Notes under the pieces: generated by a model
Seen by the model: only the letters and a program-made list of their open reading frames with translations
The model's database searches: none
What the model was told of the DNA's origin: nothing
Origin: Akkermansia sp.
Lineage (GTDB): Bacteria > Verrucomicrobiota > Verrucomicrobiia > Verrucomicrobiales > Akkermansiaceae
Reading direction: 5' to 3'
NCBI GenBank assembly: GCA_017517805.1
Contig: JAFWYD010000079.1
Span: 1-34,956, forward strand
Length of the DNA: 34,956 nucleotides
Shown: positions 25,108 to 32,920 of the stretch, piece after piece
Layout: the number at the start of each line of letters is the position of its first letter
Numbering within the stretch: the first letter of the stretch is position 1
Position numbers and translations under genes: made by a program

Positions 25108-26322
25108 ATGAAATCAATGCCAGCGTTGTTAGTCTGTCTCATGCTGCTGCAAAGCTGCAGCGTTGAGCAACATGTTGCAGCATCTTCTGAAAAATTGCAG
25201 AACCAGTACTCCGGCATTGAAGCGTGGAACAAGCTGCCCGTGCGCACAATCACCTGGAAACAGGCTCTTGCCATGATGAAGGCCAACAACCTGGAATACC
25301 TCCGCATGCAGCAGGCTATCAGCAAATCTGAACGGCAGGAAACATACATCTATACAGACCTGATTCCTGGTGTTTCCTATTACAGCTACTTCACCAGGTC
25401 GCTGGGGGATTTGACCAACAACCTGCATAGCGAAGATTTTGTGCATGATGTCAACATATCCTTCTACCTTCCGACACTCACGCAACTCCCATATCGCGTA
25501 TACGCCGCGAAGGCTTCCACTTTCGCCTCAATAAAAGCGCTGGAAGCCAAGGAACGCGAGCATATCTCCAAACTCTATCTTCTCCAGCGCACTCATAGTC
25601 TGAGCGTCAAAGAAAAGGAACTCAATGCAAGAAATCCGGAAAAGAAACCGGACTACCTGCTCAAAGCCTCTGATACCGAGATAAAGAAATGGCATGAAAC
25701 GGCCTCTCTGCTGGGCGACTACTCTGCCCGCTGGCAGATTCTGCCCTCTTCGGTTCCCAAATTCAATTGGGCGCGTTACAAAAAGATTGCAGGGCGGCTC
25801 GATGAACTCACCGTCTGCATGTTTGCCATGGAGCTGGAAAAAGTAAGACTTTCGCAATATAGCGTCGCGCTGAACTATCTGCCGACCGTCAACACGAGTC
25901 TCTACAGTCCTTCTCTATTCTCCTCTACCGGCGGCACGTATTCCGGCACATTCCTGGATTCAGACGACACCAAACTCAACCTCGGCATCAGCTATTCTCT
26001 GGATACAGATCTGAAAAACTGGAACACCTATTGCGACAGCAAAGAACTTTACCAGCTCGCCAAAAAGGAAACTCTCAGCAAAATGATCAAGTTGAAACAT
26101 ACACTTGATACCTTGCGCCAGAGTATGGACGAGTATTACGCATGGAGAAGTTTCATGCACAAACGCATGGAGCACCTGCGCAGCACCCCCACGATGAGTG
26201 CTGAAGACTTCCTGGAATCCGAAAAAACATTGTTCGGTATGGAATCTGAACTCATTAACCAGGAAAAGGCATCGCTCGAGTCGGAGGCAGCCCTTATCCA
26301 GCAATACGGGATTCTCCAGTAA
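25108..26322 (+). CDS. TolC-like outer-membrane efflux lipoprotein, orphan
   Basis: A 404-aa protein with a lipoprotein signal peptide (MKSMPALLVCLMLLQSC, lipid Cys17). The body has the features of outer-membrane efflux proteins: WKQALAMMKANNLEYLRMQQAISKSERQ near 45-75, a long helical hairpin (about 130-190), a strand region with VALNYLPTVNTSLYSPSLFSS and LNLGISYSLDT, and a second helical hairpin at the end. Similarity is structural in character and the sequence is divergent. No inner-membrane pump or adaptor gene is adjacent. The base composition is less GC-rich than the neighbours. The start at 25108 fits both the signal peptide and the promoter. Convergent with the next gene, stop codons 2 bp apart. 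Confidence 0.68.
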   Translation: MKSMPALLVCLMLLQSCSVEQHVAASSEKLQNQYSGIEAWNKLPVRTITWKQALAMMKANNLEYLRMQQAISKSERQETYIYTDLIPGVSYYSYFTRSLGDLTNNLHSEDFVHDVNISFYLPTLTQLPYRVYAAKASTFASIKALEAKEREHISKLYLLQRTHSLSVKEKELNARNPEKKPDYLLKASDTEIKKWHETASLLGDYSARWQILPSSVPKFNWARYKKIAGRLDELTVCMFAMELEKVRLSQYSVALNYLPTVNTSLYSPSLFSSTGGTYSGTFLDSDDTKLNLGISYSLDTDLKNWNTYCDSKELYQLAKKETLSKMIKLKHTLDTLRQSMDEYYAWRSFMHKRMEHLRSTPTMSAEDFLESEKTLFGMESELINQEKASLESEAALIQQYGILQ

Positions 26323-26324
26323 TT

Positions 26325-27098
26325 TCAACAGAGCGAAACCTGCTCGCAAACCTTCAGCGGAGCCTCCAGCGCACCCTGCTGAACCCCGGGAATTCCACGC
26401 ACTCGGCGAACCTCCTGGCGCAGCTCCTCAAGTAGGCGTAGTACGCGCTGCAAGGGCAACTGCTCAGACTCTACCTGGCGCGGGGACAGGCCGTTCTGCA
26501 ACTCCTTCACCTGCCTGGCAAGCGTCTCCACTCGTCGCGCAGCACTAGTCAATTCCCGCTGTACCCTGGTGGCAGATTCCTCATCGCGCACCTGGCGCAG
26601 CAGATAGAGCACATCATCCAGGCTATCGGACCAGGCAGCATACTTCTGCCCCAGCGGCGTTTCCTCGCTATATCCCGGTTCCATACAGCCGGAGGCATTC
26701 AGCTTATAGAACTGGAACAACTCGATAAGCTCCTCTGCCCCGTAGGCGTTCACCTCGTTCAGACGCTGCACCACCGGCATGTACCCCTGGGTGATATGCA
26801 TCAAGTCGCGCATGAACTGCTCCATCTGGCGGACCTCCTCGGGTGACAACGCAGAAAACCTGCTCAACTGCCCGGTTGCGCGGTGCATTCCTTCCAGAAG
26901 AGGCTTGAGCTGAGCTGCTGCCTGCTCGCCACTGCTGCGGTCACCTACCGTGCGCAACAGGCGGCTCACCTCATGCGCGTCTGCCACCAGCTTGCGGCAG
27001 ATCTCCACCGGAATCTCAGGCAAGACCTCGACCTGCCCCACCGCTACCGGCAGGGTACACAGCGGGCATAGCCCCAATATGTGGCGCAGGCTCATCAT
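26325..27098 (-). CDS. Exported helical protein of unknown function
   Basis: A 257-aa protein not assigned to a family. The N-terminus (MMSLRHILGLCPLCTLPVAVGQ) looks like a signal peptide with cleavage near AVG|Q at residue 21; a second ATG directly follows the first and either may be used. The rest is almost entirely helical, rich in Leu, Arg, Glu and Gln, with heptad-like stretches at about 160-240 (RVQRELTSAARRVETLARQV, PLQRVLRLLEELRQEVRRVR) suggesting a coiled coil. Four Cys (two in the signal region, one near 139, one at the end) show no metal pattern. It is monocistronic, with a near-consensus leaderless promoter, so it is probably well expressed. Confidence 0.7.
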   Translation of the reverse strand: MMSLRHILGLCPLCTLPVAVGQVEVLPEIPVEICRKLVADAHEVSRLLRTVGDRSSGEQAAAQLKPLLEGMHRATGQLSRFSALSPEEVRQMEQFMRDLMHITQGYMPVVQRLNEVNAYGAEELIELFQFYKLNASGCMEPGYSEETPLGQKYAAWSDSLDDVLYLLRQVRDEESATRVQRELTSAARRVETLARQVKELQNGLSPRQVESEQLPLQRVLRLLEELRQEVRRVRGIPGVQQGALEAPLKVCEQVSLC

Positions 27099-27106
27099 CC
27101 GCAGCT

Positions 27107-27135
27107 ATTGTAATAGGCAAATGCCCATCTGTCAA
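27107..27135 (-). promoter_or_regulatory. Predicted leaderless promoter of the exported helical protein
   Basis: On the minus strand consensus TTGACA (27135-27130), a 17-nt spacer and TACAAT (27112-27107) stand 8 nt before ATG 27098. Confidence 0.65.
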
Positions 27136-27148
27136 GAGGGGAAAGTGG

Positions 27149-27183
27149 AACAGGGCGTGCCGCACACCGCGACACGCCCTGTT
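27149..27183 (-). terminator. Hairpin after oadB
   Basis: AACAGGGCGTG (27149-27159) pairs with CACGCCCTGTT (27173-27183) over 11 bp with a 13-nt loop, 19 bp after the oadB stop. The downstream minus-strand sequence is only moderately T-rich, so it is a likely but imperfect terminator. Confidence 0.6.
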
Positions 27184-27202
27184 GATAGTTGTTTATCAAT
27201 AC

Positions 27203-28597
27203 TTAATGACCACTCAGCGTCGTGATATAGTAACCGGCAATCACGGCGGTACCAATCACACCGGCCACATTCGGGCCCATGGCATGCATGAGCAGGAAGT
27301 TGCTGCGGTCAGCCTGCTGCCCCACATTGTGGGACACACGGGCAGCCATCGGCACGGCGGATACGCCAGCGGAGCCGATAAGCGGGTTGATGGGATTCTT
27401 GCTCCAGCCAGGCACCAGGTTCATGAGCTGGGCGCACAGCAGGCCGCAGATTGTAGCCACGGCAAAGGCCACCACACCCAGCATGATGATGAGCAGGGTC
27501 TGCGGCTGCAGGAAGCGGGCACCCTGCATGGTGAGCCCCACGGACACACCCAGCATGATGGTGGTGATGTTCATGAGCTCGTTCTGGGCGCAGCTCACCA
27601 GTCGCTCGGTCACCTGGCATTCGCGCAGGAAGTTACCCAGCATCAGCATACCCAGCAGCGGAGCAGCATCCGGGCAGAGAAGGATGGTGGTCAGCGTCAC
27701 CAGGAAGCAGAAGAACAGCTTCTCACCCTTGGATACCTGGCGCAGGCTCTTCATCTTGATCTTGCGCTGCGCCTCGGTGGTGCAGAGCTTCATGAAGGGA
27801 GGCTGAATCAGCGGCACCAGGGCCATGTAAGTGTAGGCTGCCACGGCGATAGCACCCAGCAACTCCGGAGCCATCTTACTGGCCAGGAAGATGGAGGTGG
27901 GGCCGTCAGCGCCACCGATGATGCCGATGGCAGCAGCCTGCCCCCTGGTGAATCCGAAGGCTACGGCACAAAGGAAGGTGAAGGCCACACCGCCCTGGGC
28001 GGCAGCCCCCAGCAGCAATGCCTTGGGAGAGGCCAGCAGCGGGCCGAAGTCCGTGAGAGCACCCACACCCATGAAGATGAGTGCCGGGAAAATCTCGCAC
28101 TTGATACCCAGGCCGATCCAGTCGAAAAGGCCGCCCTCAGGCTTCATAATCATGTACTTCTTTGCAGCCTGTCCAGTCACCTGGACCTGCCCCTTACCCA
28201 CGGTCTTCACCGTCATGGGTTCAGCCATAGCCTTCTCGTACTCAGCAGCCTGCTCCGGGGCTACGCCCTCGGTGCTCTGCTTGTATGCCGGATCGGTATA
28301 TTCTGCCAGGGTGATGGAAAGGAAGCCGACATCGCGCATGGTATCGCGCACGAGTTCCTTGTTCTCAATGGCTACCACTTCGCGCTGAGCCTGAGTGATG
28401 ACCATGCCGTTATCCGGGATGTTGGCGATGAGGGCGCCGAAAGCAATCGGCACCATCAGCAGCGGTTCAAACTGCTTGGCCACACCCAGATACAGCAGCA
28501 CCACCACGACACCCCACATCACATACATCTGCCAGGTCATCTGATAGATACCCATGCCAGACATGAATTGCGCGAAGGATTCTAAGAGTTCTTGCAT
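27203..28597 (-). CDS. oadB: Na+-translocating decarboxylase beta subunit
   Basis: A 464-aa polytopic inner-membrane protein that decarboxylates the carboxybiotin carrier and exports Na+. The family core is clear: FPALIFMGVGALTDFGPLLASPK, the Na+-site motif GIIGGADGPTSIF (D231), TIMLGVSVGLTM and the C-terminal NPLIGSAGVSAVPMAARVSHNVG. Residues about 65-155 form a hydrophilic insertion between the first membrane segment and GGLFDWI, tens of residues longer than in Klebsiella OadB. It is the last gene of mmdA-oadG-carrier-oadB. The symbol names the family; the substrate complex is more likely methylmalonyl-CoA decarboxylase. Confidence 0.9.
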   Translation of the reverse strand: MQELLESFAQFMSGMGIYQMTWQMYVMWGVVVVLLYLGVAKQFEPLLMVPIAFGALIANIPDNGMVITQAQREVVAIENKELVRDTMRDVGFLSITLAEYTDPAYKQSTEGVAPEQAAEYEKAMAEPMTVKTVGKGQVQVTGQAAKKYMIMKPEGGLFDWIGLGIKCEIFPALIFMGVGALTDFGPLLASPKALLLGAAAQGGVAFTFLCAVAFGFTRGQAAAIGIIGGADGPTSIFLASKMAPELLGAIAVAAYTYMALVPLIQPPFMKLCTTEAQRKIKMKSLRQVSKGEKLFFCFLVTLTTILLCPDAAPLLGMLMLGNFLRECQVTERLVSCAQNELMNITTIMLGVSVGLTMQGARFLQPQTLLIIMLGVVAFAVATICGLLCAQLMNLVPGWSKNPINPLIGSAGVSAVPMAARVSHNVGQQADRSNFLLMHAMGPNVAGVIGTAVIAGYYITTLSGH

Positions 28598-28661
28598 ATC
28601 TGAATAAATGCGTTGTTATCTACCTCTGCACCCTCCGGGCGCAGAGCCTGCAAGAAGCAGC

Positions 28662-29066
28662 TTAACCAATGTAGGCCAGAGTCTGACCTTCCGTCACGGT
28701 ATCGCCGGGCTTCACGGCAAAGGAAGTCACGGTGCCGTTGGAGGGAGCATAGATGACGGTGTTCATCTTCATAGCCTCCACGGTCATCACCTGGTCACCT
28801 TCCTTCACGGCAGTACCGGGCTGCACATCCAGGGAAACCACCTTGGCAGCCAGCGGGCTGGGAATCGGAGTGCCGGCACCGGCAGGAGCAGGAGCGGCGG
28901 CAGGAGCGGCGGCAGGAGCAGCCACGGGAGCGGGAGCGGCCACAGGGGCTGCCACCACGGGAGCAGCCACAGGAGCGGGAGCAAGAGCCACAGGGGCGGT
29001 GCCACCCACGGTTTCAACGGTTACATCAAAAGTCTGACCGGCAACGGTAATACGGAGTTGTTTCAT
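28662..29066 (-). CDS. Biotin carboxyl carrier subunit
   Basis: A 134-aa carrier. Residues 1-20 form a short N-terminal strand region; 24-66 are an Ala/Pro linker typical of swinging biotin domains; 68-134 are the biotinyl domain with EAMKM, in which K100 is the biotinylated Lys. It shuttles the carboxyl group from the alpha subunit to the membrane beta subunit. Gene order alpha, OadG-like, carrier, beta matches methylmalonyl-CoA decarboxylase clusters. The A/T-rich gap upstream has no Shine-Dalgarno. Confidence 0.93.
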   Translation of the reverse strand: MKQLRITVAGQTFDVTVETVGGTAPVALAPAPVAAPVVAAPVAAPAPVAAPAAAPAAAPAPAGAGTPIPSPLAAKVVSLDVQPGTAVKEGDQVMTVEAMKMNTVIYAPSNGTVTSFAVKPGDTVTEGQTLAYIG

Positions 29067-29131
29067 ATTGTTTTGTTCTATTGTTTTTGAGTTTTTTGAA
29101 GTGTTTTCAGTAGGAGTGTGCCCTGCTCTTG

Positions 29132-29563
29132 TCAGCGCACGGGAGAATTGTTCATAGCTGCAGCGCGGCCGCCCTGCGCATAGGCAGTATCAACCGGCTT
29201 GATGTCCAGAATGCGGGCCTCATTGCCCACCGTCACCTTGACGGCAGCGGCAATGGCGGCTACAACCTGCGGTGTTATGCTGCTCTGCGCAGCATCGTAG
29301 ATGCCGGCGGCGATAGCTGCCACCTGCGCAGGGGCCAGTTCCGGCGCTACCGCCACAGGGGCGGCCACCGGTGCTGGAGCCATGGCTGCCTTGGCAGCCT
29401 CAGCCTGAGCCTTGCGCTTTGCATCCAGACGCTGTGCCACGGCTCCCGAAATCGTCAACATGACGCTCAGGAAGCAAAGGCAGACAAACACCACACACAT
29501 GCCAGTCACCTGGTAGATGACGGCATCCATATCGAGTGCAGCGAGTGTTTGTGCGTATATCAT
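29132..29563 (-). CDS. OadG-family membrane subunit (gamma/delta)
   Basis: A 143-aa protein with one membrane segment (about 18-40, VTGMCVVFVCLCFLSVMLTI) followed by a basic stretch, an Ala/Pro linker and a C-terminal region holding AAIAAAVKV, typical of OadG-type subunits that anchor the alpha and beta subunits. The N-terminal 15 residues precede the helix without a signal peptide. It lies 27 bp after mmdA. Sequence is poorly conserved in this family, so the call rests on the membrane layout plus gene order. Confidence 0.8.
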   Translation of the reverse strand: MIYAQTLAALDMDAVIYQVTGMCVVFVCLCFLSVMLTISGAVAQRLDAKRKAQAEAAKAAMAPAPVAAPVAVAPELAPAQVAAIAAGIYDAAQSSITPQVVAAIAAAVKVTVGNEARILDIKPVDTAYAQGGRAAAMNNSPVR

Positions 29564-29590
29564 TGTTATTGGGGTTTGTGAAATCGAGAA

Positions 29591-31156
29591 TTACAGAGGC
29601 ATGTTGCCATGCTTCTTGGCTGGGTGGGTCTCGCGCTTGCTGAGCAGGGTACGCAGCGTGAGCGCAATGCGGGCGCGGGAATCCTTCGGGTCGATGATAT
29701 CGGTCACCTGGTCAGAAGCCGCAGCAGCGTAGGGATTGGAGAAGGCCTTCTCGTATTCGGCCACCAGCTCCTGCTGGCGGGCAGTACGGGCGGCGGCATC
29801 CTCGATTCCCTTTAGCTCGCGCCCATAAAGAATCTGCACGGCACCAGCAGCGCCCATCACCGCAATCTCGGCGCAAGGCCAGGCATACACGGCATCAGCC
29901 CCCAGTCCCTTGCAGCACATGGCGATATAGGCACCACCATAGGCCTTGCGCATGATGAGGGTCACCTTCGGCACCGAGGCAGAGGAATAGGCGTAAATCA
30001 TCTTGGCTCCGTGGCGGATGATGCCGCCGCGTTCCTGCTGTTTGCCAGGCAGGAAGCCAGGCACGTCCACCAGGTTCACCAAGGGGATGTTGAAGGCATC
30101 GCAGCAGCGGATGAAGCGGGCGGCCTTGTCGGATGCATCAATATCGAGGCAACCGGCCTTCACGGCAGGCTGGTTGGCGATGATGCCCACCACCACACCA
30201 CAGATGCGGCCGAAGCCCACCACCACATTGCCGGCAAAGTTGGCATGCACCTCCAGGAAGCTGCCTTCATCCACCAGGCGGGCAATCACCTTCTGCACAT
30301 CCAGCGGGGTGTTGTTATTATCGGGGATGATGTCGTTCATCCCCTCCTGCGGGGCAATATCAAGCGGCTGGCTCAGGTCATGCGGCGGCTCCTGGGCGTT
30401 GTTGGAGGGCAGATAGGTCAGCAGCTGCTTCGCGATGGAAATGGCATGTTCATCCGTTTCGGCCACGAAGTGTGCATTGCCGGAAACAGAGGAATGCACA
30501 GCGGCACCGCCGATTTCCTCCATGGTGCACTGCTCGTATGTCACCTGCTCAATCACCTTCGGACCGGTGATGTACATACCGGCGGCCCCCCCCTTGCGGA
30601 TGATGATGAAATCGGTAAGCGCGGGGGAATAAGCAGCACCGCCGGCACAAGGGCCGAGAATGAGCGAAATCTGCGGCACTACACCGCTGGCGGCCACGTT
30701 GTTGTAAAACACATTGGCAAAACCGGTAAGGGACTCCACACCCTCCTGCAGACGGGCACCGCCCGAATCATTAATCTGAATGATGGGCATACCGGCTTTC
30801 AGAGCATACTGCTGGGCATCGCAAATCTTCTGGGCGTGCATGTACCCCAGAGAGCCACCCTGAGCCAGGAAATCGGCCGCCGTAGCTGCCACCGGGCGGC
30901 CATTCACCAGACCGAAGCCGGACACAATACCATCACCGGGGATATCCTTGTTCAGCATACCGAAATTGCTGCAATGGTGCTTGGTGTGCATGCCGATTTC
31001 GCTGAACGAACCAGCATCGAACAGGCACGCCATACGCTCGCGGGCGGTCCAGTCGCCCTTGGCATGGCGGGCCTCATACTTTTCCGGAGAAGCCGCATAC
31101 TTAATCTTATTGCGACGCGTCTCCAGTTCCTCAATCAGCTTGGGGTCTATGGCCAT
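29591..31156 (-). CDS. mmdA: Methylmalonyl-CoA decarboxylase alpha subunit (carboxyltransferase)
   Basis: A 521-aa biotin-dependent carboxyltransferase. Two crotonase-like halves are visible with oxyanion motifs GPCAGGAAYSPA (168-179) and RKAYGGAYIAM; NDSGGARLQEGV (130-140) and DVPGFLPGKQQE are further acyl-CoA carboxyltransferase signatures. It would transfer the carboxyl of (S)-methylmalonyl-CoA to biotin, starting Na+-coupled propionyl-CoA formation. ATG 31156 was chosen over an upstream in-frame start at 31237: it gives the family N-terminus, and TATCAT lies 6 nt upstream, although no -35 box is seen. Propionyl-CoA carboxylase beta is the alternative, but no biotin carboxylase is adjacent whereas OadG- and OadB-type subunits are. 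Confidence 0.9.
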   Translation of the reverse strand: MAIDPKLIEELETRRNKIKYAASPEKYEARHAKGDWTARERMACLFDAGSFSEIGMHTKHHCSNFGMLNKDIPGDGIVSGFGLVNGRPVAATAADFLAQGGSLGYMHAQKICDAQQYALKAGMPIIQINDSGGARLQEGVESLTGFANVFYNNVAASGVVPQISLILGPCAGGAAYSPALTDFIIIRKGGAAGMYITGPKVIEQVTYEQCTMEEIGGAAVHSSVSGNAHFVAETDEHAISIAKQLLTYLPSNNAQEPPHDLSQPLDIAPQEGMNDIIPDNNNTPLDVQKVIARLVDEGSFLEVHANFAGNVVVGFGRICGVVVGIIANQPAVKAGCLDIDASDKAARFIRCCDAFNIPLVNLVDVPGFLPGKQQERGGIIRHGAKMIYAYSSASVPKVTLIMRKAYGGAYIAMCCKGLGADAVYAWPCAEIAVMGAAGAVQILYGRELKGIEDAAARTARQQELVAEYEKAFSNPYAAAASDQVTDIIDPKDSRARIALTLRTLLSKRETHPAKKHGNMPL

Positions 31157-31279
31157 AACTAGATGATATAAAAATGTTTCCCTATCGTGGGCCGTGGGTA
31201 CAGTCCACCTACGTTGCCCGATTCTACCATGCATCACAGCCCAAGAAAAGCAAAATCTGCTGCCCGGGGCATAAAATTC

Positions 31280-32161
31280 TCAGCCTTGCACCGTAATGCG
31301 CGGTGTGAGAATGCAGCGGTGATAGCGACCGGGAGCCACATGGGTGCGCGGCCACACAATGCAATCATCCATCACCACCCCGGCGGGGATGACCGCATCC
31401 TGCCCCACCACACAATCTTCACCCAGGTCTGCCCCGGCCGCGATATTGGCAGAGGGGTGGATACGTTCGCGACTCGTAAGCTCCATCATGGTATCCACGT
31501 AACCGGCTGGCGAGCCGATTTCATGCCAGTTGGCCCAGTCGAACACCACACCGCCCACCTTGCCCTGCTTAATCAGCTCCAGCCAGATGGGCACAATGGA
31601 GAATTCATCCACCTCCGGGAAAAGTTCCGCCACCTCCGGCTCCATGATATACACCCCGGCAAACTGATGCGAGCCCGGGTTCACCCCCAGCGCATGCCGC
31701 ATATCAGTAATCCGCCCGGTTTCCGCATCAAACCCCACATTACGCTTTCCATCCACACTCCGCAGCGCCAGCGTCACCAGGTTCCCCTGGTGCCTGTGCG
31801 CTGCCAGCAGGTCCGAAACCGGAATATCCGTCAGAATATCACCATTGTGCACCAGCAGCGGCTCACCGGGCTTCACCCAGTGCATGATTTTCTTCACCCC
31901 GCCGCCGGAATCCAGCGGGGTTTCTTCCTCACTGAAGCGAACCGGACAGCCCCGGTACGAAAGCTCCGGAAACGCGCGTTCCCACATCACCGGCAGGCAG
32001 GAGATATTCACCATGAACTCCTGCACCCCGCAGCGGATGTAGTGGTCCATGGTGTGCTGAATGAGCGGTTTCTGGAAAACCGGCATCAGCGGTTTGGGGA
32101 GAATGTGCGTGAGCGGAGCGAGCCGCGTGCCGAGCCCGGCACCAAGAATGAATGCTTGCAT
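31280..32161 (-). CDS. Sugar nucleotidyltransferase with left-handed beta-helix tail
   Basis: A 293-aa NTP_transferase protein. Nucleotide-binding GAGLGTRL (7-14), PKPLMPV (22-28), DSGGGVKK (84-91) and the metal-site HNGDI (105-109) are present. Residues about 235-285 (IHPSANIAAGADLGEDCVVG and following) are hexapeptide repeats. It probably makes an NDP-sugar from a sugar-1-phosphate; mannose-1-phosphate guanylyltransferase and the MurNAc-1-phosphate uridylyltransferase MurU are the closest types, and the sequence alone does not decide between them. It begins 7 bp after the CPBP gene and is the last gene of that operon. Confidence 0.8.
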   Translation of the reverse strand: MQAFILGAGLGTRLAPLTHILPKPLMPVFQKPLIQHTMDHYIRCGVQEFMVNISCLPVMWERAFPELSYRGCPVRFSEEETPLDSGGGVKKIMHWVKPGEPLLVHNGDILTDIPVSDLLAAHRHQGNLVTLALRSVDGKRNVGFDAETGRITDMRHALGVNPGSHQFAGVYIMEPEVAELFPEVDEFSIVPIWLELIKQGKVGGVVFDWANWHEIGSPAGYVDTMMELTSRERIHPSANIAAGADLGEDCVVGQDAVIPAGVVMDDCIVWPRTHVAPGRYHRCILTPRITVQG

Positions 32162-32168
32162 AATGAGT

Positions 32169-32867
32169 TTACCAGAGATGGGGAAGATTCAGTTTAATCG
32201 CGCAGATACCCATGATAAGATTTGCCACAGCGTGCATCACCACCACTGGAGTGAGACGCTTCGTGTACACCACCAGTGCATACGCCAGGCTGCCATACAC
32301 CAGAGCCCCGGCATAATCCACCGGACGATGCACCAGCATGAACGCCAGTGTCACCACCCCGTATGCCAGCCAGCTCCCCTGCCCCAACGGCACAGACTGC
32401 GGGAAATCACGATTCACGCACCAGCGCATCAGATACCCGCGCCAGAAAAATTCCTCCACCAGCGCCACGATGATAACCGCACGTGCAAAGCGGAAAGCAT
32501 ACTCCACCCAGACAGCCGCCGCATTGGAACCAAAAACAGCCACCGGCTCAAATCCTGGCTCAGCCGGAATCCACCCGGCCACATACGGCACCAGCCAGAA
32601 ACCAATCCCCACTACACCAGCCAGAGCCCCCAGCACGCAGGGACACAGCTTCCAATCCCACTCCACCCCTCGCCGCACATACCACAGATACCCTCCGCAC
32701 ACCAGCACCTGAAGCGGGTAAACCCACATCTCAGGTGCCCGCCGGTACCACGCCACACTCGGGTGGTCCCACGCCCACGCGCCCTCCACCGCCCAGAGCA
32801 GCAGATTCAGCGCCAGAAACAGCACGAAAGGCACAACGTAGGTGCGAAACAGTTTTTGGTCAGACAT
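32169..32867 (-). CDS. CPBP-family intramembrane protease
   Basis: A 232-aa membrane protein with six to seven hydrophobic segments. The CPBP/Abi catalytic motifs are EEFFWRGYL (E138, E139, R143), H180 in FMLVHRP and H212 in VVMHAVANL. The overall length and motif spacing recall the CAAX-protease-related group that accompanies exosortase/polysaccharide loci, but no exosortase is in the window. Its ATG directly abuts the outer end of the inverted repeat of the four-helix-bundle cassette, so its 5' region is entirely cassette sequence. It is followed by the nucleotidyltransferase with a 7-bp gap. Confidence 0.78.
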   Translation of the reverse strand: MSDQKLFRTYVVPFVLFLALNLLLWAVEGAWAWDHPSVAWYRRAPEMWVYPLQVLVCGGYLWYVRRGVEWDWKLCPCVLGALAGVVGIGFWLVPYVAGWIPAEPGFEPVAVFGSNAAAVWVEYAFRFARAVIIVALVEEFFWRGYLMRWCVNRDFPQSVPLGQGSWLAYGVVTLAFMLVHRPVDYAGALVYGSLAYALVVYTKRLTPVVVMHAVANLIMGICAIKLNLPHLW

Positions 32868-32870
32868 GCA

Positions 32871-32912
32871 GAAGTACGAAGTACGAGGTGGGAAGTACGA
32901 AGTGTAAAGTTA
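32871..32912. repeat. GAAGTAC-type heptad repeat inside the left inverted-repeat arm
   Basis: Six 7-base units: GAAGTAC, GAAGTAC, GAGGTGG, GAAGTAC, GAAGTGT, AAAGTTA. The same units, inverted and lacking the outermost four bases, make up the right arm. Confidence 0.7.
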
Positions 32913-32920
32913 CGCGGGCT
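32875..32920 (+). repeat. Left arm of a perfect 46-bp inverted repeat
   Basis: All 46 bases match the reverse complement of 33328-33373. Inside this arm (32914-32929) GCGGGC-ttgc-GCCCGC forms a small hairpin; beyond the perfect part, 7 more bases match after 2 mismatches. The stop codon of the four-helix-bundle gene (32912-32910) lies within the arm. Outside it, GCAGAA (32868-32873) is matched by TTCTGC at 33376-33381. Confidence 0.97.

Noticed and set aside
27182..28585. 467-codon plus-strand frame opposite oadB
   Set aside because: Antisense shadow with His/Gln/Gly-rich content and no recognisable domain, while oadB on the other strand has all family motifs.
31157..31279. Terminator after the nucleotidyltransferase gene
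   Set aside because: Only a TGCCC/GGGCA match with a 1-nt loop is present, which cannot form a proper hairpin; nothing else was seen in this gap apart from the possible mmdA -10 box.
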